Shown: positions 35,288-44,392, counted from the first letter of the stretch. The stretch is DNA of 64,000 nt from Roseinatronobacter bogoriensis DSM 18756 (GCF_004366635.1 NZ_SORN01000001.1:696435-760434); one strand, 5' to 3'. Numbers and translations: made by a program. The notes: generated by a model from the letters alone, not told the origin.

Positions 35288-36805
35288 ATGGATTTTTCCG
35301 CTGTCGGAGCTGCCGCCGCTGAAGCGCTAACCCTTGCATCCTTCATCGGCATCGGTGGCGGGGTGCTGTTGGGTTATATTGTCGGCGTCATTCCCGGCCT
35401 GTCGCGATCTGTGGCGATTTCCATTGCCATTCCGATGACCTTCTACATGTCGCCCTTTATCGCGATTTCGTTTCTGATCGGGTTGTCAAAGGGCACCGCT
35501 GCCGGTAGCGCAGTCTCTGCGATCCTGCTGAATGCGCCCGGCGAGGCGTCTTCTGCGGCGACCTCGCTTGATGGGTATCCGATGGCGAAACAGGGCAAGC
35601 CCAAGACGGCCCTTCAGGTGGGTCTGATCGCGTCGGTGCTGGGGGATATTCTGGCCACGATTATCCTGATTTTCGTGGCTATTCCCTTTGCCCGCGTTGC
35701 GCTGCTGTTCGGCCCTTATGAGATGGCCGCCATTCTGGCCTTTGCGCTGGTGTTTATCGCAGGCCTGTCGAGTGGCAATGTCTTCAAGGGGCTGGCCGCC
35801 GGGGGATTGGGGATATTTCTGGGCACAATCGGCCTTGATAACCAGACCGGCCTGCCGCGCCTGACATTCGGCTATACCGAGTTGATGGATGGCATGCCGC
35901 TGATTGCGGTCGCGATCGGGACATTGGCGCTGTCGGAAATGTTCGTGCAATCCGAGAAGCTGCGATATGATCGTGAAAACATGTCTGTTGCCCTGCAAAA
36001 AGACACCAGTGACCGCATTACCTGGCCCATCTTCAAGAAGATCGTGCCCACAATCCTGCGGGGCACAGGGGTCGGCACCTTTGTGGGCGCGCTGCCGGGG
36101 CTGGGGCCGTCGGTGGGCTCTTTCATGTCCTACGGCATGACCGTCAAAGCCGCGAAAGACCCTGAAAGTTTTGGCAAGGGCAACCCAAAGGGCATTGCGG
36201 CCGCAGAATCTGCTGATAACGCGGTGATCCCGGCGGCACTGATCCCGTTATTCGGGCTGGGTATTCCGGGCAATGTGTCGGCGGCACTGTTGATCGGGGC
36301 TTTTGCCATCCACGGTATAACCGTTGGTCCGCTGCTGCTGCGCGACAATCCTGAATTGCTGTATTCAATCTTTGCAGGCATGATTCTTGCGTCGCTGATC
36401 ATGTTGGTGCTGGGCTGGTACGGGCTGATGTTCTTTGCCCAGATCACCCGCGTGCCACCGCATGTGGTCATACCTATCGTGATTTTCTTCTGTCTGGCCG
36501 GAATGATGCTGCAAGGCTATGGCACTTTTGGTCTGGTTATCCTGATGGGTTTTGCGCTGCTTGGCTATCTGATGAAGAAATATGACTACAGTTTTGTCAC
36601 CTTTCTTGTGGCCTTCATCATCACCCCGATGCTGGAACTAAACCTGCGCCAGAGCATCATCCTGTCGCGCGGGAATTGGGAGATTCTACTGAACCGCCCG
36701 ATTGCGTTGTTCTTCATCGCCTGCACGGCAATCGCGCTGATAACCCTGATCATTCGCACGTTCCGCACGGACAAGGCCGCAGCCGGTGCGCCAACGTCAG
36801 AATAG
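35288..36805 (+). CDS. Tripartite tricarboxylate transporter large permease (TctA family)
   Basis: 505 aa, about 11-12 membrane segments. TctA signatures are present: GYIVGVIPGLSRSVAIS, SKGTAAGSAVSAILLNAPGEASSAAT and the second-half repeat GALPGLGPSVGSFMSYG. It carries out proton- or sodium-coupled uptake of a carboxylate handed over by TctC-type proteins. Order here is B-A-C-C rather than the usual C-B-A. Confidence 0.93.
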   Translation: MDFSAVGAAAAEALTLASFIGIGGGVLLGYIVGVIPGLSRSVAISIAIPMTFYMSPFIAISFLIGLSKGTAAGSAVSAILLNAPGEASSAATSLDGYPMAKQGKPKTALQVGLIASVLGDILATIILIFVAIPFARVALLFGPYEMAAILAFALVFIAGLSSGNVFKGLAAGGLGIFLGTIGLDNQTGLPRLTFGYTELMDGMPLIAVAIGTLALSEMFVQSEKLRYDRENMSVALQKDTSDRITWPIFKKIVPTILRGTGVGTFVGALPGLGPSVGSFMSYGMTVKAAKDPESFGKGNPKGIAAAESADNAVIPAALIPLFGLGIPGNVSAALLIGAFAIHGITVGPLLLRDNPELLYSIFAGMILASLIMLVLGWYGLMFFAQITRVPPHVVIPIVIFFCLAGMMLQGYGTFGLVILMGFALLGYLMKKYDYSFVTFLVAFIITPMLELNLRQSIILSRGNWEILLNRPIALFFIACTAIALITLIIRTFRTDKAAAGAPTSE

Positions 36806-36862
36806 TTTTCAAGACGACTGCGCCTTGCGATGGCGCAAAATCACTTCTGGAAGGAACCGTTC

Positions 36863-37792
36863 ATGAAAAAGACACTTGCCGCAATTTTGGGCGCAACCAT
36901 GCTAAGCGCACCCATGGCGCTGGCTGATAGCTGGCAGCCCGAACGCCCGATGACCATGGTAATCGGCTTTGCCGCTGGCGGCTCTACCGATATTCAGGGC
37001 CGTGTTCTGGCGCGTAGCCTCGAAGAATATTTCGGCCAGCCGGTCAATGTGGTGAACCAGCCGGGCGGCGGCGGGGCCGTGGCGCTGACACGGTTTTTGA
37101 ACGCAGAGCCCGACGGCCATACGTTCATGTTTGGCGTTATGCTTGGCCTGACCTTTTCGCCCATCGTGACGGAAACCGAATATGACATTGATGATTTCCG
37201 CTATGCGGGCACCCTTGTCGGGGGACAGTTTGGCGTGGTCGCGCGCGGTGATGCGCCCTACCAAAGCTTCGAGGACCTTGTCGCCTATGGCAAAGAGAAC
37301 CCCATGACCTATGCGCAGCAACTGCCAATGGATCAGGCCATCATGCAGTTGATTGCCGATCAGGAGGGCATTGATCTGGCCATTGTGCCCACAGGTGGCG
37401 GCGGCGGTATGGCCCCGCTCTTGCTGGGGGGCGAGGTCGATTTTGCCTTTTCCGGCGGCACCCATGCCCAATACACCCCCACGGGCGAGATGAATGTGCT
37501 GGCCTTTCTGACGCGCGAGCGTTCGCCCTTCTATCCGGATGTGCCAACACTGGTCGAACTGGGCTACCCCTATGCCATGGATGACTTCCGGTCATTCTTT
37601 CTGCCGGGCGGCACCCCGGATGAAATCGTGCAGGCGTTTGAAGATGCTGCCCGCTTTGCGGTCGAGCATGAGCCATTCGTCGATGTTACGGTTGATAACA
37701 CTTTGCACCCTATCGTCTTCATGGATGCAGAGGAAACTGAGGCCACGATCCGCGAAATTCGTGCCGCGAATGAAGATCTGATGGCCGATTGA
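36863..37792 (+). CDS. TctC-family periplasmic binding protein (copy 1)
   Basis: 309 aa. A signal peptide ends at ALA-DSW (about residue 22). The mature protein has the family motif GFAAGGSTDIQGR and NQPGGGGAVALT. AAGGA precedes the ATG. Substrate unknown; TctC-type proteins bind varied carboxylates. It is followed at 27 bases by a close paralogue. Confidence 0.88.
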   Translation: MKKTLAAILGATMLSAPMALADSWQPERPMTMVIGFAAGGSTDIQGRVLARSLEEYFGQPVNVVNQPGGGGAVALTRFLNAEPDGHTFMFGVMLGLTFSPIVTETEYDIDDFRYAGTLVGGQFGVVARGDAPYQSFEDLVAYGKENPMTYAQQLPMDQAIMQLIADQEGIDLAIVPTGGGGGMAPLLLGGEVDFAFSGGTHAQYTPTGEMNVLAFLTRERSPFYPDVPTLVELGYPYAMDDFRSFFLPGGTPDEIVQAFEDAARFAVEHEPFVDVTVDNTLHPIVFMDAEETEATIREIRAANEDLMAD

Positions 37793-37819
37793 AGACATAA
37801 AAAAACAGGAGAGAGTAAC

Positions 37820-38746
37820 ATGAAAAAGACATTTGCAGCCATTCTGGGCGCAACCATGATGACGGCCCCGATGGCCTTTGCCGATGATTGGCCCACCCGC
37901 CCGCTGACCATGGTCATTGGCTTCAATCCGGGTGGTTCGACCGATATTCAGGGCCGCGTGCTGGCCAATGTGATGGAAGAATTCCTTGGTCAGCCGGTCA
38001 ATGTGGTCAACCAGCCCGGTGGTGGCTCTGCTGTGGCCTTTACCCGCCTCGCAAATACCGAAGCGGATGGCTATACCTTCTTGTTCGGCGGGACCACGGC
38101 GCTGACCTTCACACCGATCATCACGCCGGTTGAATATGAAATCGACGATTTCGAGTATCTGGCAGCTGTCGCGATTGGTCAGAACGCCATTGTGACTTCG
38201 GCTGACCAGCCCTTCAGCACCTTTGACGAGATTATTGCTTACGGTAAAGAAAACCAGATGACCTATGCCCAGCAAACCCCGCTGGACGAGGCGATCATCA
38301 GTGCGATTGCCGAAGAAGAAGGGCTTGATCTGGCCATCGTTCCAACTGGTGGTGGTGGTGGTATGGCGCCACTGGTGTTGGGCAAAGAGGTTGATTTTGC
38401 CTATTCGGGCGGCACTCATGCCCAATACACGCCGACGGGCGAAATGGTTGTCGCGGCCTTCATGTCCGCAGAGCGCAGCCCCTTCTACCCGGAGGTGCCG
38501 ACGCTGATGGAACTGGGCTATGACTATTCCATCGAGGATTACCGCACCATCATCGTACCCACGGGCACCCCGGACAATGTGAAAGAGCGCCTGATGGCCG
38601 CCGCAGAGTATGCCAGCGAAAGTGACGCGTTCAAGGAAATCACCGAAGGCAACACCTTCTTCCCGGTGGTCTATATCGGTCAGGAAGAGATGGAAGCCAA
38701 TGTGCGCCGTATCCGTGCAGCGACTGAAGAAGTCATGGCTGATTGA
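37820..38746 (+). CDS. TctC-family periplasmic binding protein (copy 2)
   Basis: 308 aa, a tandem paralogue of the gene before it. Shared stretches include the signal-peptide core AAILGATM, GGSTDIQGRVLA, GQPVNVVNQPGGG, LAIVPTGGGGGMAPL and GGTHAQYTPTGEM. The ligand-contacting region around residues 85-115 differs more, which suggests distinct ligands served by one TctBA permease. AGGAGAG precedes the ATG. Confidence 0.88.
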   Translation: MKKTFAAILGATMMTAPMAFADDWPTRPLTMVIGFNPGGSTDIQGRVLANVMEEFLGQPVNVVNQPGGGSAVAFTRLANTEADGYTFLFGGTTALTFTPIITPVEYEIDDFEYLAAVAIGQNAIVTSADQPFSTFDEIIAYGKENQMTYAQQTPLDEAIISAIAEEEGLDLAIVPTGGGGGMAPLVLGKEVDFAYSGGTHAQYTPTGEMVVAAFMSAERSPFYPEVPTLMELGYDYSIEDYRTIIVPTGTPDNVKERLMAAAEYASESDAFKEITEGNTFFPVVYIGQEEMEANVRRIRAATEEVMAD

Positions 38747-38761
38747 TCTGATATATCCTTG

Positions 38762-38788
38762 CCGCCGACAGCCATAGGCTGTCGGCGG
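38762..38788 (+). terminator. Strong hairpin ending the TTT operon
   Basis: CCGCCGACAGCC-ATA-GGCTGTCGGCGG, a perfect twelve-pair stem with a three-base loop, 16 bases after the last tct stop. The sequence after it is TGTTCTG, a weak T-run. Confidence 0.8.
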
Positions 38789-39230
38789 TGTTCTGCGGTT
38801 GGCTGGCGCTGGTGAAGGTCAAACCGTTATCGGCGCGCGGCTTTGTCTAGTCTCATGGCAGACGCGTGTATAAGACTGCGTATAGCCATTATCATGCAAG
38901 GCCGGTTTTATTAGACCGTTTGCATGTCGCCGTCCTCGACAGACAAAGCGGTGGCTACATGACCCTTCTCCACAGAAACAAAGTCGATATCACGGCTTCC
39001 TTGACCATTCCTGCCGATTCTATGGAACGCAGGGGGTTAGCCGCATCACACGCGGGCATTCTCGCATTCTTGCCTTCTGGCCACATGCCGAAGTGCCAGC
39101 TTGTCGCATGCTCAAGGCATTGCCCTGACGCTTTCTGCAAATTAGGGAGGGTTGTTCATTCGTTGCCGGACCGCACCAACACCCCTAGGGCTTCCCTTGC
39201 ACGAAAGCTGAAAACGTTATGTTTTCTCGA
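38789..39230. other. Intergenic region left of the integrated element
   Basis: About 440 bases of chromosomal sequence between the TTT terminator and attL. A 145-aa frame crosses it into attL but ends in the peptide obtained by reading a tRNA gene backwards, and I reject it. Nothing else is recognised. Confidence 0.5.
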
Positions 39231-39281
39231 GATTTTTGGCTCCGGCGGTAGGGATCGAACCTACGACCAATTGATTAACAG
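39231..39281 (-). repeat. attL: 51-bp duplicate of the tRNA-Asn 3' end
   Basis: Identical to 48083-48133 across all 51 bases: it includes the CCA end, the T-arm and part of the anticodon arm, then diverges within the anticodon stem (GGCGATTT instead of TCAACTG). The sequence to its left also looks alike (TGTTTTCT on both sides). This is the distal attachment site; the complete tRNA stands at the other end. Confidence 0.92.
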
Positions 39282-39315
39282 GCGATTTTTTCGGCTAGTT
39301 TAAGCCCCTGATTTA

Positions 39316-39444
39316 GTGACAAATCATTCCGGCATGATGCGCAAGCCCTTGTTTTTGTGTGACAGTAAGCGTATGTCAATTGACAGTTAGCGACACTTGG
39401 CGACACTGGATGCAGTGACAAACAGTGACAAATCCAGTGACAAG
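39316..39444 (+). repeat. Left-end GTGACAA repeats (candidate integrase/excisionase arm sites)
   Basis: GTGACAAAT at 39316, GTGACAAA at 39415, GTGACAAAT at 39425 and GTGACAAG at 39437. The right end has a similar set (47984, 48005, 48016), again finishing TGACAAG. Repeats at both ends next to att sites suit arm-type binding sites of a tyrosine integrase. AGTGACAAATCCAGTGACAA (39424-39443) recurs as an exact inverted copy at 44452-44471. Confidence 0.6.
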
Positions 39445-39498
39445 CGGCGCAGCGACCGACCTATAGACGGGTTGTCAATTTGAACACAGGGGCCAGCC

Positions 39499-40833
39499 AT
39501 GCCGACATTCACGACGAAGAAACCGAGCAAAAAAGACGGGCCGCAGGATGGCGTCTTGTATCTCGACCTTGTGGAAGCCCCGGCCAAGGGCCAGCGGTTT
39601 TTCTTTGATGACCACCGGGATGCGCCGCGCGGCTTTGGGTTGCGTGTCACACAAGCGGGGGGCGTGGCGTTCGTGCTGCAATACACCGCCGAAGGCAAAC
39701 AACGCCGCAAGACCATAGGCGACTATCCGACATGGACACTTGAGGCCGCGCGGCTTGAGGCCAGCAAGCTACGCCGCGAAATTGATGCAGGGGCGGACCC
39801 GCTAGAGGAAAGACGCCGCAGGCGGGCAGAACCTACGGTCGAGGAATTGGCGCTGGATTGGCTAAAGAAGGCCGCAACGGGCCTCAAGAGCGAAGGCGCA
39901 ATACGCGGCTATATGCTGAATGATATTGTGCCACACATCGGCAGCATGAAGGTGACGGACGTTCGACGCCGCGATGTGATCGAACTGGTGGAAGCCAAGG
40001 CGATGACAGCGCCGCGCGCAGCCGCTCAAGTGCTGCTATATGCGCGCAGGCTTTTGAACTACGCCACAGACCGCGACATCATCGCGGCAAACCCCCTTGC
40101 GGGCTTGAGGCCCGGATCAATCCAAGTGGAAGGCAAACGCGATCCGCTTAAAGCCGTGGCGCGCGGGCGTATCTTGACCGCAGATGAAATCAGGGCGTTC
40201 TGGGCCAATGCCGAAGCATGCGGCTTGCACCGCCTGACTGCGCTTTGCCTCAAGATGGTGTTGGTCACAGGGCAGCGTCCGGGCGAAGTTGCAGGGATGC
40301 GCGAGGATGAAATCAGCGGGCGCTGGTGGACTATCCCGGCCAGCCGCAGGGGCAAGACAGACAGCGCGCATACGGTTTACCTGACCGATACCGCGATGCA
40401 GATCATCGCAGATGCAAAGGCCGAAATTGACCGCTTGTCAGAGCGCCGTAGAGCGCCGTGGAGCGGCTTCATTTTTGAGGCTAGACCGGGTGCAGCGATT
40501 ACCAATGCGGCCCTTGCGCGGGCCGCAGAGCGCAGCCGCGATGCGCTTGGGAATATGGCAAGTGACCAATGGGGCCACTGGACGCCGCACGACCTACGCC
40601 GCACCATGCGCACAGGCTTGAGCGCCGCGAAGATCAGGCCAGACATTGCAGAATTGACGATAGGTCACACTAAGCGCGGGATCGTCGCGGTTTACGATCA
40701 GCACGGTTTTACAGATGAACGCCGCGCAGCTCTTGAGGCTTGGGAGCGCCGCTTGACTGCGATCATTGCAGGTCATGACCCGGATGCGGCCAAGGGCGAC
40801 AACGTGGTGCTACTTGAGGGGGCGCGGGCATGA
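39499..40833 (+). CDS. int: P4-type tyrosine integrase
   Basis: 444 aa. An N-terminal DUF4102-like DNA-binding domain (about 1-105), a SAM-like core-binding domain (110-215), then the catalytic domain with the full set of residues: Arg260 in TGQRPGEV, His364 and Arg367 in HDLRR, His390 in IGHTKRG and Tyr399 in AVYDQH. It inserts the element at the 3' end of tRNA-Asn, beside attL. The ATG follows GGGG-rich sequence; ATGA overlap with the next gene. Confidence 0.95.
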   Translation: MPTFTTKKPSKKDGPQDGVLYLDLVEAPAKGQRFFFDDHRDAPRGFGLRVTQAGGVAFVLQYTAEGKQRRKTIGDYPTWTLEAARLEASKLRREIDAGADPLEERRRRRAEPTVEELALDWLKKAATGLKSEGAIRGYMLNDIVPHIGSMKVTDVRRRDVIELVEAKAMTAPRAAAQVLLYARRLLNYATDRDIIAANPLAGLRPGSIQVEGKRDPLKAVARGRILTADEIRAFWANAEACGLHRLTALCLKMVLVTGQRPGEVAGMREDEISGRWWTIPASRRGKTDSAHTVYLTDTAMQIIADAKAEIDRLSERRRAPWSGFIFEARPGAAITNAALARAAERSRDALGNMASDQWGHWTPHDLRRTMRTGLSAAKIRPDIAELTIGHTKRGIVAVYDQHGFTDERRAALEAWERRLTAIIAGHDPDAAKGDNVVLLEGARA

Positions 40834-41471
40834 TCGACAATTCAGGGCGAGGCGGACAGCCGCCAAAAATTTGTCCCGTTACAGAAGGGGGTTGGGAAGT
40901 CGATTTGGCAGTTGAAAAGATCAACCTTGATAGTGATCTTGCTGGCCTTGTTATCGAAGCGCTGGAAAGCGTCGGAGCGCCGCAAAACTTGACGCTTTAT
41001 TCACAGGCGCTTGGAATAATGCGGAACTATCGGCTGCAATTTCAATTCCTGAACAACCCAAGAACTAGCGCTGACAAGAATAAGAACACGAAAGGGATAG
41101 GGCGCTTCAAGAATGACCTTAAGCGCCGATCTGAAAAGATGGCAGCGCAACTAGATGCGGCCTTGAGTGACGAAGCGTCATATCATCTTGATAGCTTGAT
41201 TCAGGAAGGTGAATTGCGCAGTCACATGAAAGCGGCTTATGACAGCTTGATTGCGATTGCCGACCTGATCGAGCGGGCGCAGGATGGAGTTGTCCCAATG
41301 TCTGCCGCCGAAATTAGAAACGATGCAGGCAGCAAGTTGAAGGCATTGGCGCGGAAAAATGGATTGCCGATGATGGCTTTCGTTGCGGCCTTTGGGATTT
41401 ACCCTAAAGTTGGGAATGGCATTCACGAACAAGACGCATTTAATAAGTGGTATCAAAGGCTTGAGGGCTAA
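40830..41471 (+). CDS. Hypothetical protein next to integrase
   Basis: 213 aa, no recognised domain. Lys/Arg-rich segments (NKNTKGIGRFKNDLKRR) and long predicted helices suggest an all-alpha, possibly DNA-binding protein. It overlaps the integrase stop by four bases, so they are co-translated; base composition is lower in GC than the integrase. Confidence 0.6.
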   Translation: MIDNSGRGGQPPKICPVTEGGWEVDLAVEKINLDSDLAGLVIEALESVGAPQNLTLYSQALGIMRNYRLQFQFLNNPRTSADKNKNTKGIGRFKNDLKRRSEKMAAQLDAALSDEASYHLDSLIQEGELRSHMKAAYDSLIAIADLIERAQDGVVPMSAAEIRNDAGSKLKALARKNGLPMMAFVAAFGIYPKVGNGIHEQDAFNKWYQRLEG

Positions 41472-41559
41472 ACGAAACTGTCCGTTGTCTTGTCCAATTA
41501 CTAGCTAAACGACAAACTTTACCCTTGGCGACATGTAAACACACATGGAGCGCCAAGAC

Positions 41560-41766
41560 ATGGACTTTCAAAACGACCTACTGACAGAACTGCAATATGC
41601 AGAACTTACCGGGCGTAACGTTCGCAGCGTGCAGCGTGAACGATCACAGCGCATTGGACCAGCATTTATTCGGATCGGGCGGAAGATTTACTACCGCAAA
41701 GCTGCAATTGAGGAATGGCTAATTGCGCAAGAGCAGTCGCAGCCGCGCACAAGGAGGGCTGTTTGA
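41560..41766 (+). CDS. AlpA/excisionase-like helix-turn-helix protein
   Basis: 68 aa with the AlpA/Xis winged-helix layout: LTELQYAELTGRNVRSVQRER (recognition part), then GPAFIRIGRKIYYRKAAIEEWL. AlpA proteins activate integrase or excision genes in P4-like and PICI satellites. I take ATG 41560 because GGAG lies nine bases upstream, although ATG 41545 is in frame. About 90 AT-rich bases precede it, likely its promoter. Confidence 0.82.
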   Translation: MDFQNDLLTELQYAELTGRNVRSVQRERSQRIGPAFIRIGRKIYYRKAAIEEWLIAQEQSQPRTRRAV

Positions 41767-42047
41767 TGCAAGGCCCATTTATTCCCGATGATGTAGCGGA
41801 AGTTTTGAAGAATGCTGAAGCCGTCTTGCAGGCAAAGGCTAAGCGCCTTGACCGCCTCTTGATGATTTATGGCGATGGCGCTGAAGATATTGAATTCGAT
41901 GATGGTGAAATCAGTCAATGGGAAGTTTCGATTGAGCATGGCGAAGTCGAACGCCTAGCGCAGAACCTTCGCGGCATAGCGGAATTTGCGGGATGGCTTG
42001 CAAATTTCACCGTTGATCCAAGTGATGAAGCTGAGGTGCAGAAATGA
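41766..42047 (+). CDS. Small hypothetical acidic protein of the element
   Basis: 93 aa, unrecognised. Strongly acidic centre (DGAEDIEFDDGE) and C-terminal helix. The ATG overlaps the alpA stop (TGATG) and GGAGG lies upstream. A small acidic protein here could be a regulator or DNA mimic; nothing shows it directly. Confidence 0.6.
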   Translation: MQGPFIPDDVAEVLKNAEAVLQAKAKRLDRLLMIYGDGAEDIEFDDGEISQWEVSIEHGEVERLAQNLRGIAEFAGWLANFTVDPSDEAEVQK

Positions 42048-42277
42048 TGGCTTCCAAAAAACGAAATCAGGCCGATCAGCTTACTGCAAGACTGAAGAAA
42101 ATCATCACAGATGAATACAATGATTGCGACATTAACCGGGACGTGGCGCTATCCGCTGCAATCCGACTGATGTTGACGCTTCACATGGAGCGGTGCGGAA
42201 TTATCCCGACAATCGACATGTTGCGCGATTTGGCCGATGTGGTCGAAGCGGATGTTTTTCGGGGGCCGCTGCAATGA
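42044..42277 (+). CDS. Small hypothetical protein of the element
   Basis: 77 aa, unrecognised, mostly helical (RLKKIITDEYND, LSAAIRLMLTLHMERCG). ATGA overlap with both neighbours places it in the same translational unit. Confidence 0.6.
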   Translation: MMASKKRNQADQLTARLKKIITDEYNDCDINRDVALSAAIRLMLTLHMERCGIIPTIDMLRDLADVVEADVFRGPLQ

Positions 42278-42666
42278 AGCCCGATCACAATTTCAAATCA
42301 CATGAGATGCGAATGCGCGCGGAATGGGCTAAAGCGCTGTGCTTTGCGATCAGCGAATGCCACCCGGACGATGCAAAACAGATCATGGCAGCGGCCTTGG
42401 ATGATATGGCCGCAGGCAGTCCGCCAAAAGCATTTCCATTCTGTGACATTCGCAGCGATGCAGACTGGTGGGCAGATTGTGCGCACCCGGCAGAACTTGA
42501 ATGTTACTTTTCATCAGCCCTGAAGCGGCTGGGCAATCGGGCGCTGGGCGTCAAGGCACGAAAGCGGCTGTTTGTTGCCTTGTGGCAGTCTTTCCCCCTC
42601 GCAGATCGACAGGCGTTTTTGTCGCGTGTTGATGCTGATGGGCGTTTTTGTAAGGGGGGTGCGTGA
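42274..42666 (+). CDS. Small hypothetical protein of the element
   Basis: 130 aa, unrecognised. Cys and Trp rich for its size (FCDIRSDADWWADCAHP) and with basic ALGVKARKRLF near the C terminus. ATG 42274 overlaps the previous stop; the longer frame from 42193 lies inside the upstream gene. Confidence 0.6.
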   Translation: MKPDHNFKSHEMRMRAEWAKALCFAISECHPDDAKQIMAAALDDMAAGSPPKAFPFCDIRSDADWWADCAHPAELECYFSSALKRLGNRALGVKARKRLFVALWQSFPLADRQAFLSRVDADGRFCKGGA

Positions 42667-42875
42667 TGCTCACAGGAAACACACCCGCAGATTGCGTCTT
42701 TCAACCGCTCTTGCTTGGCATTGCGCATTCTTATGGGATCGTGAAAGATCTTGATGACGCGAGCTTGCGCAGTGCAGTCGCCGCTTTGTCTGTTTTCCGA
42801 GGGCCGGGCCAAATTGCGCGCAATGTAGCTATCGACCTTATCCGCGACGAGTTGCAGGCAAGGGGGGCGGCATGA
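42666..42875 (+). CDS. Small hypothetical protein of the element
   Basis: 69 aa from ATG 42666 (TGATG overlap with the previous stop; GTG 42663 is one codon earlier). Unrecognised; helical C-terminal part IARNVAIDLIRDELQARG. It precedes the helicase gene with an ATGA overlap. Confidence 0.55.
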   Translation: MLTGNTPADCVFQPLLLGIAHSYGIVKDLDDASLRSAVAALSVFRGPGQIARNVAIDLIRDELQARGAA

Positions 42876-44014
42876 ACGCGCACGATCCATTCGATAACCT
42901 GCCACCCATGCCGCCGGATGACGCATATCAAGAAGAATTCCACGTGCCTAAAAGGCAATCGGTTTTCTTTTCTGCTTCAGAACTGGAAGGCCAGCCGATA
43001 CCCGCGCGACAATGGCTTGTTAATGGGCTTATTCCGTCCGGCACTGTTACGCTATTGGGCGGGGATGGTGGCACCGGCAAGTCGCTTCTGGCGTTACAGC
43101 TTGCAGCCAGCACAGCCCTTGAACGAGCATGGCTTGGCCTGCAAACGGCATCCGGCACAGCTATGTATATCAGCGCCGAAGATGACCGCGACGAATTGCA
43201 CCGCCGAATTGCAGACATATGCCGCGCAGAGGGCGTCACACCCGCAGACCTTGACCGCCTGACCCTTCGCAGCCTAGCGGGCGAAGATGCGCTACTAGCC
43301 GCGCAGAATGGCCGCACAGGCGCGTTACAGGCTTCATACCTGTATCGGGAACTTGACGCCAAGTTGCAGGAAGATGCACCCGCGTTGATAGTGCTAGACA
43401 CCCTGGCCGATCTATTCCCCGGCAACGAAAACGACAGAGCGCAGGCGCGGCAATTTGTGGGCATGTTGCGGGGCTTGGCGATCCGCCATGAATGCGCAGT
43501 TGTCATGCTTGCGCACCCCTCATTATCTGGCCTGAATAGCGGTTCTGGCACGAGTGGCAGCACAGGCTGGAATAACTCTGTGCGCAGTCGCTTGTATCTG
43601 GAACGCGTGAAGGATGAAGGATACGAAACCGACCCGGATGCACGCATTCTGCGCACCATGAAAGCAAACTATGGGCGCATAGGGGGCGAAATATCCCTGA
43701 AGTGGCGTCAAGGTGTTTTCGTGCCAGATGCGCCAGTTACCGGGCTGGATAGAATGGCAGCAAACGCAAAGGCAGAGCGCGTCTTTCTAAATCTGCTAAG
43801 GGCGTTCACAGCACAAGGACGCCGCGTCAATCATGCAGGCGGGCCAACATATGCACCCAAGCTGTTTTCAGAGCATCAGGACGCAGAGAAATGCACCAAA
43901 CGTGTATTGCGCGCAGCAATGGAAAAGCTGTTGGCAGATGGAAAGATTAAGATTGAAGAAGATGGGCCAAGCTACAAACGCCGCACCTTCCTTGCAGTAT
44001 CGGATGGGGGCTGA
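42872..44014 (+). CDS. RepA-like AAA ATPase/replicative helicase
   Basis: 380 aa. RecA-fold ATPase of the AAA_25/RepA hexameric-helicase group: Walker A GGDGGTGKS (63-71), ALIVLDTLADLF with Asp176 as Walker B, and VVMLAHPSLSG as the sensor region. A C-terminal winged-helix-like part follows (about 290-375). It likely opens or unwinds the iteron-bearing region that starts six bases after its stop. No primase domain is fused. It is the last gene of the early block. Confidence 0.85.
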   Translation: MNAHDPFDNLPPMPPDDAYQEEFHVPKRQSVFFSASELEGQPIPARQWLVNGLIPSGTVTLLGGDGGTGKSLLALQLAASTALERAWLGLQTASGTAMYISAEDDRDELHRRIADICRAEGVTPADLDRLTLRSLAGEDALLAAQNGRTGALQASYLYRELDAKLQEDAPALIVLDTLADLFPGNENDRAQARQFVGMLRGLAIRHECAVVMLAHPSLSGLNSGSGTSGSTGWNNSVRSRLYLERVKDEGYETDPDARILRTMKANYGRIGGEISLKWRQGVFVPDAPVTGLDRMAANAKAERVFLNLLRAFTAQGRRVNHAGGPTYAPKLFSEHQDAEKCTKRVLRAAMEKLLADGKIKIEEDGPSYKRRTFLAVSDGG

Positions 44015-44019
44015 AGATG

Positions 44020-44117
44020 TGTCCAACCCCTGTCCAACCCCTTGTCCATCCTATCACCAAAGTATTGTCCAACCCCCTGTCCAACCCCCTGTCCAACGTG
44101 TGTCTATATATATCCCC
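44020..44117 (+). repeat. Iterons and AT-rich stretch: candidate replication origin
   Basis: TGTCCAACCCC at 44020, 44031, 44066 and 44078, with shortened copies at 44043 (TGTCCATCC) and 44090 (TGTCCAACG). Spacing is 11-12 bases between neighbours, about one helical turn. TCTATATATATCCC follows at 44103-44116, a possible unwinding site. The position just after the RepA-like gene is typical of iteron origins. Confidence 0.7.
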
Positions 44118-44345
44118 ATACCCCTATGCGCTGCGCACCCCCTTGGAGGGGAGCGCGCGCAATAGGTTGCAGGGCAGGATGACGCTTGCAGGCAGTTATA
44201 TCAGGCCAGCGTGATAAAATGGTTCCAATGGTCAGAGATACCAAAGGGCGGGGAGCGAGGGATCAAGATTTGCTTTCTCTCTCACTGAAATTCAGGGCGT
44301 TATGTTCAGCGCGACATAACGCACTTTCGCGGGCCGCTACCCTCA

Positions 44346-44392
44346 CAGTTTGCAAATTCCGTTGCAAAGTTTGTGCAAACTGATAGACTATC
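44346..44392. promoter_or_regulatory. Nested inverted repeats upstream of the packaging genes
   Basis: CAGTTTGCA at 44346-44354 and TGCAAACTG at 44374-44382 form a nine-base inverted repeat, with another TTGCAAA between them. GATAG-A-CTATC (44382-44392) overlaps the right arm. They lie about 85-130 bases before the TerS-like start and could bind a regulator, for example a helper-phage or AlpA-type protein. Confidence 0.5.

Noticed and set aside
38866..39303. 145-aa open frame next to the island
   Set aside because: Its C-terminal part (SGGRDRTYDQLIN) is the well-known artefact of translating the antisense strand of a tRNA gene; here it reads through attL.
44020..44098. CRISPR-like repeats
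   Set aside because: Units are 11 bp with almost no spacer and no cas genes; they fit iterons.
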